Shown one piece after another: positions 1 to 11,000 of a stretch of DNA of 64,000 nt. The DNA is taken from positions 434,001 through 498,000 of the forward strand of contig JAACJK010000222.1 in the NCBI GenBank assembly GCA_013368325.1. Direction: 5' to 3'. The translations under genes and the position numbers were made by a program. The first letter of the stretch is position 1. Every line of letters starts with the position of its first letter. Under the pieces are notes generated by a model. The model did no database searches. It worked only from the letters and a program-made list of their open reading frames with translations, and was not told the origin of the DNA. The DNA comes from Ephemerocybe angulata (Eukaryota > Basidiomycota > Agaricomycetes > Agaricales > Psathyrellaceae).

Positions 1-1983
1 CCTGTGGGGTCCAAGCCAAGATTGGAGAGATAGCACGGAGAGGTGTGGAAATAGACCTACGGCGACTCTGCTCTAGTACCGTGCTGCATATTTGGCGCCG
101 TGGATTGTGATTTCCAGAGGCTAAGGTTTACCGTACAGGGTCCTATCAATGCAGCTACCTTCTATCTGGCTTGTTCAAACTTCAAGGGCACAGGGTCGCA
201 TGCCGACCCTTAAATAACAGCGTTTCATCCAAGTCGGCCCTACCGAGGATCCGACGACTTAGCGATCACCTGGGCTAAGCGAGGCTAAGCGCGGGCGCTA
301 CACGCCTCGGTGGGCGCTCTGGTTGATGTTCTGGGTGCAATGGTGAGTGCTCGACAACGATCCCAAGCGATCCCACCGATGCAAGCAGCTAATTCCGTCC
401 ACCCAGATGGTAACGATAGCCTTCGAATTGGTTCCACGCTTCTTGCCTTCAAGGAGAAAGAACATGACTCGGAAATGTTGTGGGGATTCCGAAGATGCAA
501 GGAGGTTGTTGAAGATCACGAAGGAGCACTTGGACCATGCGGCATAACACGGTAGAAAATGCCTGTTCGTGTTTGAAGTAGTACATAAGTACCCTGCAGT
601 GGCTACCCCAGCATGCGCTTCAATTGAATGGGTCGTCTCCAGGTCGGTTAACCGGGGTTGAACGTGGGTGCCTCTCGTGCTTCAAGTGATCCAATGGGAT
701 TCGATGGAAGGCCGGGCACTTGGTGCCAGTGCGGCGGGCAATCGCACCGTATACGGCATGTCACTGTTCTTCATACCAAATGAAAGAAGTCCGATAGAGA
801 ACGGGAATCGAGTCACATAGGCTGTCCCAAGACAGAGAAGGGTAGATAACGAAGCCTGGAATTCGTCATGGGGCCCTTTGAGCTGTCTTCTCAGCGGCAC
901 TGTAGAGTATAGATAGAGTGCTAGAGAGAAGGAGCTCGCTAAGAAGGCAAATCGCTATAACCTTGTTGGCTTCATTCTGGTAGCCTTGCGCTCGGCTCCT
1001 ACGAGCACGCATGGTCCAACGGCATCGAGGGGGTGCTTGCGCAGCGAACGCAGATCCGGTGGTGGAAACGAGGGTTCTCCTAGCATGATGATCAGTTGTT
1101 ATTTCCATCCAACCGTTATGTTTTGTACATGAAGTCGGAGTGGGAGACTGGAGTCTGCTCTTGGGATTTTGAAAAGCGCCGCTCCGGCAACGGTGACTTA
1201 TTGCCATTCGCCATGGTTGACCGTTAAATGGCGAACAGAGACCGGCGGACTTTGTGAGGGACCTAGTAGAACCCATGGGCGGTGAACTTGAACGCTTTCA
1301 AGAAAGGGCCTTCAAGACGTATCAGGCAGAAAAGTGTCCAAGTAAGAATACAGAATTTCCTAGAGTAGCTTAAGTTTTAATCAATATACAAGAGCTGGTG
1401 GTAATGGCAGTGTTGTTTGGTGTAGGGGTCGTATCTGAGAACTGGTACAAAAGGCAGCACGATGAAGAAAACGAGCGGACGGGCGAAAAAACGGGGCAAT
1501 GCGAAAGGAAGGGTACAACAGGGCTAACAGGCACGATGGATGGGAGAGAGGGCACATCGAGAGCGGGTAGAAAAGCAGCTCACGATACAGATATATATTG
1601 AACGACGGAGGGGTTGTATCGGCGGCGAAGGGGCTCACCCCCGTCCTTCACAACCCCATCCAGAAATAGGGACGACGAATACATCGACCCTCAGGCCAGC
1701 AGCGGTATAACGAGAGATACTGAAGCGGGTCCACATCCAAGGTCGGCAGACACTGAGCCTGGAAATGAAACGGCATTTTGTCAAGTTGGCGGCGGTGGAA
1801 ATGGTACTTTTGCAGTGGCTGGGTAGACTTTATCCAGCCAAGGAAGGCGATGACTTGTTTGAGCGAACATGGGAGACCTGGCCGTAAGAATTACGATTCG
1901 GTGACCACTGACGACCCCAGGGTCAATCGAGGGTACCGGGTAAAAGAATTCCTATCAGGAGACGGCGATCTGGTGATGCCCAA
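1..1983. other. Intergenic stretch, no supported gene
   Basis: Only short overlapping open frames on both strands, none with a recognisable domain or a convincing exon chain. A short tandem (gctaagcgag followed by gctaagcgcg) lies near 273-292. The right end is the 3' flank of the AP-1-like gene. A gene cut by the left edge cannot be excluded. Confidence 0.5.
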
Positions 1984-3883
1984 CTATTGTTGGGTCTGTG
2001 GGGACTGTTGCTTCTTCGAGAGCGATTCGATGATAGTCTCGACGCTGGACGGCTCGAGGACGACCTTGGTGCCGTCGCAGCGTGCCTTGGCTGTGAATTC
2101 TGCACATAGTTCCGAGATGTCTGTGTCCTAAATATACAATAAACAGAAGAGGATATATAAGCGCTCAATGTCCATGAAGACATAAACGACCGGGAGGACG
2201 AACTTTAAACTTGGGGTTCGAGGTTATGCTTCTCCAAGCGCTCAACACCTCAACGTTGTTCTCATTCTTTTGAGTCTTAGGGAAGCTTGTTGCCCCCTCG
2301 CAGCTTATCATCGACCCCATAACCCCATCTGTAGCCTTCCGCACCGCTGGCGTACATGCGGGCGCAAATGGTGATGGACCGGATTCTTCGATTCGTTTGA
2401 CGAGCTCAGCTTTCGTCTTCGGGCATTGATCACCATTGCCTTCGAAGTCGTGGCGAGGCGGCGAATCCTTGGGCGTAAATAGTGGGTCTGTCGAGGTTGA
2501 CGAGGGCGACGATGTAGACGAAAGTGGTCGCGACGAGCCGATACCCGCTGTAGGCGAGATATGATGCGCTACAGGACTCATACCAGGCGATGTAAGGAAT
2601 GAGAAGTCCATGCTGTTGCTAGGTCCCAGGTATCCCTGCAGGATGTCGTCAAAAGAACCTTCGTGTCCTGTTTGTGCAGTTGACCATGTCGTTAATGGGT
2701 TCATCTCGAAATTATTGAAACCCTGGTTTGAGTGGTTTGATGTCGGCATGTTGGGGCTATCAGTTGATGAAGGTGTGGTGTTATCGTATGTGGAGGCGAA
2801 GGACATGAACATGGGGTTGCTTGCTAGGGTTGTGAAGGGTGCAGTCGAAGCAAGACCGGATGGACCGAATCCGAAGTCCAGGTTCATCGCAGAGTCCGTG
2901 GCGGTCGTTTGCGACTGAGGGACGTCGTCCAGCAAGTTTAACCGTGAAGGATCGAAACTTGTCAGGGAGCTCCAGTCAAGAGGGTTCGCACTCTTGTCAG
3001 GTATGGAGGGCGGAGCAGCAAAGCTGGACCGTGTTGATGACGGCATATCTTGTGGGAACGTTGCACCGTCCGCCGAATAAGGCTGGATGGTATCTCTCGG
3101 CATCGAGAAGGTGAACTGGCCCTGCTTGAGCATGACATTTTCCGTCTGAAGCCTGGTCAACAGATCCCGCAGGTTCTCGTTCTCATGGGTGGTCTCCTCG
3201 TTCTTGGCCTCCAGCTGAGCGACCTTGTCTTCGAGCTGATGGGAATGAGTACTTATTAGGAAGTGGTGGGGAGCGAGCGACATACGTCTTTAACGTGCTT
3301 CTCCTTGCGCTCCCGGAAGGCCCGCTGGGCGGCACGGTTCTGTTCCTTGCGCTTGAGCAGTCTCGTCTCGTCCTTGGCCTGATCCTCGCATGAGCTTCAA
3401 CTCAGGACAATGGGAGGCGAACCACTCACAGGATTGCCTGTCGACTTTCTCCGGCCAGAGGAACTAGAGGAGGCGGCGTTCGAACCTTTCACTGCAAGCA
3501 GTCAGCCTCCAGTGCGTAAGTTATGGAGGGGATTACGCACTCGTCTTTGAGCTTGGACCATCGTCGGCGTCGCCTGTGGCCTTGCGCTTCGGTGCGGGGC
3601 CATCGTCGTCGAAGTGGTTTGAGTCGTCGTGGGAGCTCGACGGGCTGGGGGTGTCGTCTGAGGGTGTTGTGCGACTGGATGATGCGGTCTTGTTTTGGTT
3701 CGCGCCGGTAAAAGAGTCGGCAGGCGGTAGTCTGGTGTCGAGGGCCCCGTTATCGGTGTGGATTGGATTTGGGTGAAATTGCTTGTCGAGGAGGGACATG
3801 AAGTCGATGTCCTGCATCTGGGCGAAGCCAGTGCCAGCGTTGGTGAAATCCCACAGGGGGGCAGGGTCGCGGTATGTCTCCAT
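1984..3883 (-). CDS. YAP1: AP-1-like bZIP transcription factor (Yap1/Pap1 family)
   Basis: Predicted redox-responsive nuclear transcription factor. Five exons are inferred. Exon 3 (about 3395-3288) encodes the basic region, with the Yap/Pap1 signature NRAAQRAFRERKEKHVKD. Exon 4 begins with the leucine zipper (LEDKVAQLEAKNEETTHENE and on). A long Ser/Thr/Pro-rich middle follows. The C-terminal part is cysteine-bearing: CPKTKAELVKRIEESG, then ISCEG, then a final exon (2127-1984) with DTDISELCAEFTAKARCDG. That last segment matches the C-terminal cysteine-rich domain which, in Yap1/Pap1, forms the oxidation-sensitive disulfide masking the nuclear export signal. The last intron is 2128-2203 (76 nt), phase 0, joining NPKFK to DTDISELC. 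The start is the ATG at 3883, giving METYRDPAPLWDF. DNA binding and redox role are known for the family; both are inferred here. Confidence 0.9.
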
Positions 3884-5054
3884 GGGTGGGTGTGGGGTGC
3901 TCGGCGGGCTGAGTAAGCGTTAGAAGAGGTTGCAGCACAGCGAGCTGAGCGTTGGCGGCGACGAGGGCGGGGGGATAGACGGGGACGGAGGGGGTGGGTG
4001 GGGAACGGTGGTATTTAGCGGGAAAGGCGAGCAGGGGCCTGTGTTTTATAGCAGTGATAGTACGACGAGGAGATGAAACAAATCTGAGCTGACCAAGCAC
4101 CACCATATCAATTCCACTATTCCTCCCATTTTAAGCGGAGTCCCAACTCTGACACGCGTCGTCGGCGGCAGGCCCGGATCCGAGCGAGAGCCCCATGCCT
4201 TTTTCGGAAATCGTGGACCATGGCCGGTCTCGCTTCAGGTCCATGGCATTCGCTCAGCCTGACATGTCTTCCGCTCTTCCCGCAAAAGCGTGTTCAGAAT
4301 TGTTCTGGTCTAGCCCAACAGTGACGTCGATTGGACGTTGAAGTGGTCCAATTCTGCCCTATTCTTGCATTGCGGTATAAGTAGTTACCAAAGGGTCCCT
4401 GTCTCAATGCACTGGCAAGATATTCAAGTTGGCCTGATGCAACCGGAAGGGTACCGGTCCAACCGAGCTGCCGGGTCAGAGGGCGTATCTCTGACTACGT
4501 ATCCACTACCAGTGCGCTCCCAGTAATCCTGCATGGCCGAAAGAGTAACAAAGAAAGACACTGTCCTGAATTTCGTTCGGCAAGAGAGGAAGCGGTCCGG
4601 GTGCCACAGTAGCTACGGTCCCACCCCCTGCGAAACGTTGTCCATAGTCTGCAAAATGGGTCTGCAGAATGGGGTCTAGCCCTCTTAAGAAGCGCGAAGA
4701 TCTTCTGTTAATCATTTCACGGAATATGGGTCAAAAGGGACACATAAAGTGACTTCCTTCTCACTCTTCGAAGTTGGCCGAGCCTCCCGCTGTGAGTGAA
4801 ATGCCATTGGGGAACCGTGCACCGCGAGGCATGCAATGATCATGGGATCCTTAGCGCTGTCGCCAGTTCTGTTGTATCTTCCCGTCGAATAGTCATATCA
4901 GATTCGATAATCTAACCCGCGATAGTAGCCACAAAAGCGAAATTACTGGTGGACGAGTTGCAAGATTTCGTCAGTTTCAACCGGCTTTCAGAAAATAACG
5001 GCACATGTACGCACATAGTATTCGATTTCCAGCTGTTCGCAACATGGCCATGGG
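3884..5054. other. Intergenic region between the AP-1 promoter side and ERF4 3' end
   Basis: This holds the 5' flank of the AP-1-like gene and the 3' flank of ERF4. Short frames on both strands lack recognisable domains or paired splice sites. Nothing else is supported. Confidence 0.5.
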
Positions 5055-6630
5055 TCAGCTTACGGCACGATAATCTAAAGAAGCTGCACCACGCACATAT
5101 AGAAAGGCGACATCGCCCGGCCATAGGATGTTAAGGCCTACAGGATTGAAAAGCATTACGTTGAGATCCTCGATAACGTGTCGAAGCCGCCGCATCTCCT
5201 ACAGAAAACAACCAGGTATGGGTGAGCTGACAGTCACATTGTATAATCTTGGAAGATTCGGGTAGAACGTCTGAGCGAAACGCACCTTCTGAAAGTGCGT
5301 CGATAAGAAAAGTCTCGATAATTGCAGAGTCACGACCGTAACAAGATTATCCCAGAACGCGAATCTCAAGCTATGCGCTGAAATCAAAATCTCGTTAATG
5401 GTGTTGATTGATTCCAGGAATTGGGTTGGGGTTAGCTAGTAACGGAAGGACGGTTTCAGCGGACAGTCCGACCAAGAGCGGGTTCCAACGTACCCTAGTC
5501 TCCAGCTCTAGTGGATAGATTGGAGCGAATTGGATGATTTCACCACCCGTGTAGTCCCGTTCTACCCGTAGGATCTCTCTAGGATGGTGCACGCCAATCT
5601 GCCCCATCGGCGGTGTTCCATATGCTGCTTCTGGAGGTGGTGGACCAAAATAATACGAGGACTTGGGAATAAGAGGGCGTCCGTGCCTGTAAGATGTAAT
5701 ATTAGCAAAATGGCGCTCAAAGGTATACGAACAATCATTTAATCCAAAACATATGAAATGTAACGATTCAACGGCGACGAGCGAACAGTCGTAGGTTCTC
5801 CGCGGACCCGAGGATGAAAAGGAGGATGCCAGGCTCCGACACCGTGCTCGCCAGAACGAAAGAACTATATGGCGCGGAGGTAACGCGCCACTTCTATGGG
5901 AATGTCGGGGATTTCTGACAATGGGCGGGCACACGCAACGGGGAAAGTGGTGAAACAGCAATCTAAAGATAAGCACTCACCGTGCTGCGGCCTGCATCGT
6001 ACTGAAGTTCTGTGATCCAGCAGGCGAGTAACCACCCGCCGATGCCGGTATTGATAGGCCAGTCCCTTTGGTAAGGTCGAAGTCTGGCGAGATGAGGTCC
6101 CAAGGTTGGGGAGACGGTGGCTTGATGTTCAGTTCCAAATTCTGGGGGCGTGAATGTGATCGGGCAGGTGACTGGGAGGAGTTAGGGATCCTGAATTGAG
6201 TGTCTTCGAGATTATTATTATCGCTACTGGTGGGTTTCGTCGCTCCTTGCGGCTCGTCTTGTTCTTCCACTAGTGTTGTGTCTTCCACGAGGCCAGGGGT
6301 AGCATGCGAGGTGTCGAGACTTTCCGCCTTGGCATGGACCGTTGGGCCAGTGGGATGTGAACCTTCTTGCGGTTGTGATAGATGTGGAGAAGAGGAGGAG
6401 GCGGTGGAGGAGGAAGCAGACAGGTTCTTGGTGTGCCCAGAAGCAAAACTTGGACTCGGCACGTCGTTTGTGAGCGTTGTGTCTCCGGGAGCTATGTAGG
6501 CGTCGAAGTCTTTAGATTCCGTATGGCTATAGGACGTTTCTCCTTCCAATACTAGCCGGGAGGCATCCTTGTCCAAGCCTTGTGAAGTATATGTCTCCGA
6601 CAAGTCTACTGCTGTTGTGTCCAGAGTCAT
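5055..6630 (-). CDS. ERF4: ERF4/Golgin-7-type cofactor of Ras palmitoyltransferase
   Basis: Predicted partner of the DHHC enzyme Erf2, which palmitoylates Ras on ER/Golgi membranes. The first exon encodes about 220 Ser/Thr/Pro-rich, apparently disordered residues. The conserved domain is spread over the later exons: ILRVERDYTGGEIIQFAPIY, then ELETR spliced to LTPTQFLESINTINEILISA, then LQLSRLFLSTHFQK. The last exon gives LNVMLFNPVGLNILWPGDVA, the usual Erf4 end. Junctions: GCACG|gtgagt, then AGG|gtacgt with acceptor tag|CTAACC, then CAGAAG|gtgcgt with acceptor tag|GAGATG. I chose the ATG at 6630 (MTLDTTAVDL) over the in-frame ATG at 6867, because the extra 79 codons cross a TATA-like tract near 6725 and look non-coding. 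The stop TGA is at 5055-5057. Confidence 0.87.
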
Positions 6631-7151
6631 AGCGCCCGCAAATTCGAGAATCAAAGTCAAAGTTGTCACAGATGTTGTGTAGAATTGAGGAGAAAAGAGA
6701 AAGGAGAGAGTACGAGTTTGACGGGGGTATATATGGTATAGTGGTGTCGCCGAAGAGAAGGCCGCACGGGGGACTGAGGACGTTGCAGTCCAATGTTGAG
6801 AGCTCGACTTCGCCGTCACACACGATGCCAAGCCCAGGCCAAGCCCATCTTTGTTTGCTCCGACCAAATAAACCCCGCATATCCTAAAATAGCCTTACTG
6901 CGATCACTCCTCGTCCTCCGGCCTCCGGCCAGTGGGTTAGCTCCAAGTTAGCTCTGGCCTGCTTCAAGGAGTCACAAATGTAGGGATTCTAGTTTAACCA
7001 CTAGTTAACTTCAACCAGGCTTACATTATCCTCGCAGTCTAATGACGCTACTGCATGGCTTTGCTTCATACCGCGTGTTCTGGACCTTGTAAACCGAACG
7101 ACAACCGAACGACGTCATTTGAACCTCACCGACGGGATATGTCGGGCTGCT
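6631..7151. other. Intergenic region upstream of ERF4
   Basis: Promoter side of ERF4 with a TATA-like tract near 6725-6735. The right end abuts the left breakpoint of the DOT1 duplication at about 7152. No gene is supported. Confidence 0.5.
7092..7113. repeat. Tandem 11-bp repeat ending in a CRE-like half site
   Basis: Two exact head-to-tail copies of AACCGAACGAC (7092-7102 and 7103-7113), the second running into GACGTCAT, which contains an ATF/CREB-like core. It sits about 40 bp from the DOT1 duplication breakpoint. Regulatory meaning is unproven. Confidence 0.6.
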
Positions 7152-7616
7152 AATCATCACTTTACACCATTGTCGAATGTCCGTGCTTTCAGCGTTCCCA
7201 TTGGACCTTCCTAACCCCTCCTTCTGACCTTAAGACTACTGTACGGAAGAGCAAAAGGCACTTTTCGGACCTATACCAATGGATACCCTTTCAGAAGCCA
7301 CCTCCCGCTTGTCCACTCCCGAACCAGAACCAGCACTTCCTCCTGTCTCCAGTCCCCCCTCAAAGCCTACCTCAGAAGCCATTTTGGAAGCTCCTTCATC
7401 TCCCTCCCCCTCCCCGCCACAACCAGACCTCCCCCTTCTCCGAGCCTTCAAACACGCGTTAGACGACGAAGACGGGCCTACCTTTGTCCGAATCCTGAAA
7501 GAGATAAACCAACTCCTCCGATCCTTCAAAGAAGTCGGCCCTGAAAAGAGCAACACCCTCATGGAAGCCCCTCTCAAATGGCGAGACGCCGGATTCCCGA
7601 ACAAAGTGATGATGCG

Positions 7617-7621
7617 GATCG
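7617..7621. repeat. Target site duplication, left copy
   Basis: GATCG directly abuts the left LTR and is repeated at 13528-13532. Removing the element and one copy restores the DOT1 codons for MRIVEEN seen in the complete gene. Confidence 0.95.
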
Positions 7622-8024
7622 TGATAAACTGCTAAGTTTATAAGTCGTTGAAGCCACTGCAAGTGGGAGATAGTTCGATATATTAGTTAAGTTAGATAAA
7701 GAGAAATACAGCATGACGCACCTGCAAGTGGGAGATAGTTCGATAAGGGAACTACCCACTTGCAGTGTAGACTATATACTGTGTAGAACAATAGACGATC
7801 CATATCGGGGGAACAATAAAGTACGTACGAATATGGAACAATAGAAGTGAGAACAATGCTGTGTGATATATGTGAAACGATGGAATGAATGAACAATGTG
7901 ATCGTGGATATATATAGAACAAAGAAGCATTAGAACAATAGAAAAGTTTGAAAGAGGCAGCGCCTATGTGAAGATGAAGAGAACAATGGGCGAGCCATGG
8001 AGACATGTGCATTGTACTTCAACA
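7622..8024 (-). repeat. 3' LTR of the copia element (left)
   Basis: 403 bp, identical by eye to 13125-13527. Inside are two direct copies of a 24-bp unit starting CTGCAAGTGGG (7657-7680 and 7722-7745). An inverted copy CCCACTTGCAG lies at 7755-7765, so a stem-loop can form. Several GAACAAT-type repeats follow. On the element's strand a TATA-like run lies near 7910. Confidence 0.95.
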
Positions 8025-8034
8025 CACCCCCTCA
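8025..8034 (-). other. Polypurine tract of the copia element
   Basis: On the element's strand TGAGGGGGTG directly precedes the 3' LTR start TGTTGAAG. This is the expected place for the plus-strand primer tract. Confidence 0.7.
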
Positions 8035-8052
8035 ATGCAATGTCACAGAAGA

Positions 8053-11000
8053 TTACTCAAGACCAAGAGCGAGACGGTGACGCTGTACAGCGGGTTTGGG
8101 GAGTGGTTTGGTGAAGATGTCGGCGATCATGTCGTTGGTAGGAAGGAAGTGAACCTCAATTTCGCCGCGCTTAATAACCTCTCGTATCCAATGCATCTTG
8201 ATGTCGATGTGCTTCATTCTGCTGTGGTGTTCGGGGTTTCGAAGCACTTTGAGAGCAGATTGGTTATCGACCATCAGTCGTGAAGGACCTGTGACTGTAG
8301 TCCCAAGTTCCCGAAGGAATGACCGCATCCAAATGACTTCACGTCCTGCCGAGGAGGCAGCAACGTATTCGGCCTCTGTCGACGAGTCCGCAACGGTTGC
8401 CTGCTTCTTGGCAGACCAGCTAACAGCGCCTGTGCCCATCTTGATAAGGAATCCAGAGGTGGATCGACGAGTGTCAAGGCATCCAGCATGATCCGCATCG
8501 GTATATGCCTGGAAGAGTTCTGAGGACAGAGACTCGCCTTCATTGCGATAAGTGAGTCGTAAGTCCATCGTTCCCTTCAGATAGCGGAACAGATGCTTGA
8601 CGGCCTTCCAATGGATTGGACCAGGGTTCGAGTTGAACTGGGCGAGCTTGGCGATGGAGTAGGCGATGTCTGGGCGAGTTCCGATGGCAAGGTACATGAG
8701 AGCTCCAACTGCGTTTATGTATGGGACAGTCTTCATCTCACGTTGTTCCTGCTTGGAGAGATCGTACTTGGCGAGACTAGTGCCGCTGCCTGGATCCATA
8801 GGAGTTGCGACTGGTGTGCAGTTTTCCATGCGGAATCGTTTAAGGATATCGAGGATGTACTGGCGTTGGGAGAGGTGGAGCGTGCGGTTTTCGCGATCGT
8901 AATCGACCTTGATACCGAGGAGGTAGGTGGTTGGGCCAAGGTCCTTGAGAGTGAAGACCTTGGCGAGTGATTCCTTGAGCCATTTGACCTTGTCCTGACT
9001 CTTGGAGATGATGGTGATGTCATCGACGAATACTGGTAGAGTGATTCGGATACCATCGGCTTCCCATACGTAGAAGCTGGGATCTGTTTTGATCTGGGTG
9101 AATCCCAATCGTTCGAGTTCCGCTGCTAGCTTCTGATACCACAGTCGTCCGCTCTGTTTCAGGCCATAGATACCCTTCTTGAGGCGGCAGACCCATTTCG
9201 CTCCGTTGGGGCCTCTGATTTCAAAACCCTCAGGTTGAGTCATGTAGACCTCGTACTTGTCTTCGATCTCGCCGTTGAGGTATGCGTTGGAGACATCGAT
9301 GGACTCGATGTATTCCCCGTTCATGGCTGCTTTAGCAAGAGCGGTACGAAGGGCAGTGAGACGAGCAGTAGGAGAGAAGATTTGGTCGTAGTCGACACCA
9401 GGTTGTTGGGAGTAGCCTTTAGCGACGAGGCGTGCCTTGTAGCGGTCGATGGTGCCATCGGACTTGCGCTTGATAAGGAATACCCATCGAGAGCCAATTG
9501 CCTTCCTATCGTCTGGTAGCTTGACGATTTCCCAAGTGCCATTGGCGATGAGTGCGTCCATCTCCGTTTGACATGCAGCAGCCCAGAACTCATGGTCTGG
9601 TCGAGACATGGCTTCTTTCCAGCTGCGTGGGGAATCTTCTGGCCGTGTAGCAGCTCCGAAAGCATGTTCCATCTTGTCAGTGGCCATCATGAGAACCATT
9701 TCCACAGCTTCATCAGCGGGGATGTATTCTCCTATGTCATAGACGTCCATGAGGGCTTGCATGATAGGAGTGGCGAATAGAGCTCTTTCAAGGTCGACGT
9801 TGTCGTTGTCCCCGTTGTCTTCGTCTTCGAAGTCCTGTGCTGTGAGAGGTGGCGGATTAAACGGATTTTCATCATCCTTGTCACCCCCTTGATCTGCTGG
9901 CGGTTCACCCCCTTGACGTCGTGCAACAGGTTTGGTCGTTCGCCTCGTACCCCCAGTTAGTTTGAAGTAATCAGGGACTGCTTTCTGGCGGACAGGGCGC
10001 GAGCCTTGTGCCACCATTGGCTGGGTAATGGGTTTCCGAGGGACAGGAGCAGGTGCAGAAGGAGGGGGAGCAGGAAACGTGGGAGCAGGGATAGGACGTT
10101 CAGGCGATGTAGGAGGAGTAGACTTTTGTGGCTCAGCTTTAGGTGTAGGCGAGGTAGGTGAAGTCGGGTGGAACTGTGGTCGAGACGCTGTTTGCTTGCC
10201 GAGAGCTTTCAGGTCCATGGTTTGGGAAGGTGTATGTGGTGGTGCCTGTTGGGCACCGCTGTTGTCCTCGTCATCATCGTCCTCATCATCCTCATCATCC
10301 TCATCGTCCTCATCGTCCTCATCGTCCTCGTCGTCCTCGTCAGATGAGTCCTCGTCTGATGGAGGTGCTCGTGGAGGTGCAGGAGGTGCAGGAGGTGCAG
10401 GAGGTGCAGGAGGTGCAGGAGGTGCAGGAGGTGCAGGAGGTGCGAGAGGCGCAGGAGGTGCAGGAGGCGGTGTGTCGTCGTCCTCATCCTCGAGGTCAGG
10501 CCAGATATCCCCAAGGCCAATGGGTGTGTGTGCCGGTGCCGGCGTAGTGGTCGAGAGACCGGGGAACGTGTTCTCATCGAAGATGATGTCGCGTGAGATG
10601 TGTGCCTTCTTCGTGATAGGATTGTAGCACCTCCATCCTTTGTAGCCTGTTTCAAAGCCAATGAAGATGCAAGGCTCCGTGTGAGATTGGAGGTTCTTGC
10701 GATCCTTCCGAGCGATGTTAACGAAAGCTCGGCAGCCGAAGACTCGATAGATGGACAAGTCAGGTTTCTGCTTGTGCCAGACCTCGTAGGATGTGGTTTT
10801 GGAGAGTGCTGATGAGGGTGTGGCGTTCAAAACGTCGGTGAGATACAACACAGCCTGTGCCCAGAAGGATGCAGGGAGCTTTGCTTGGTTAGGCATGGCA
10901 ATGACACCTTCAGCGAGAGTGCGGTTGAGGCGTTCAGCCACACCGTTCTGCTGGGGTGTCGCCTTGACTGTGTGTTGGCGTGTGATGCCGCGATCTGTGC

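Noticed and set aside
866..1276. 136-codon minus-strand frame
   Set aside because: No known motif, no splice-linked neighbours, composition like chance; kept as intergenic.
7622..8012. Identical 69- and 86-codon frames in both LTRs
   Set aside because: Non-coding LTR sequence; identity simply reflects LTR duplication.
10028..10627. 199-codon + strand frame rich in Gly and Ser
   Set aside because: Antisense shadow of the repeat-rich hinge of the copia gag-pol.
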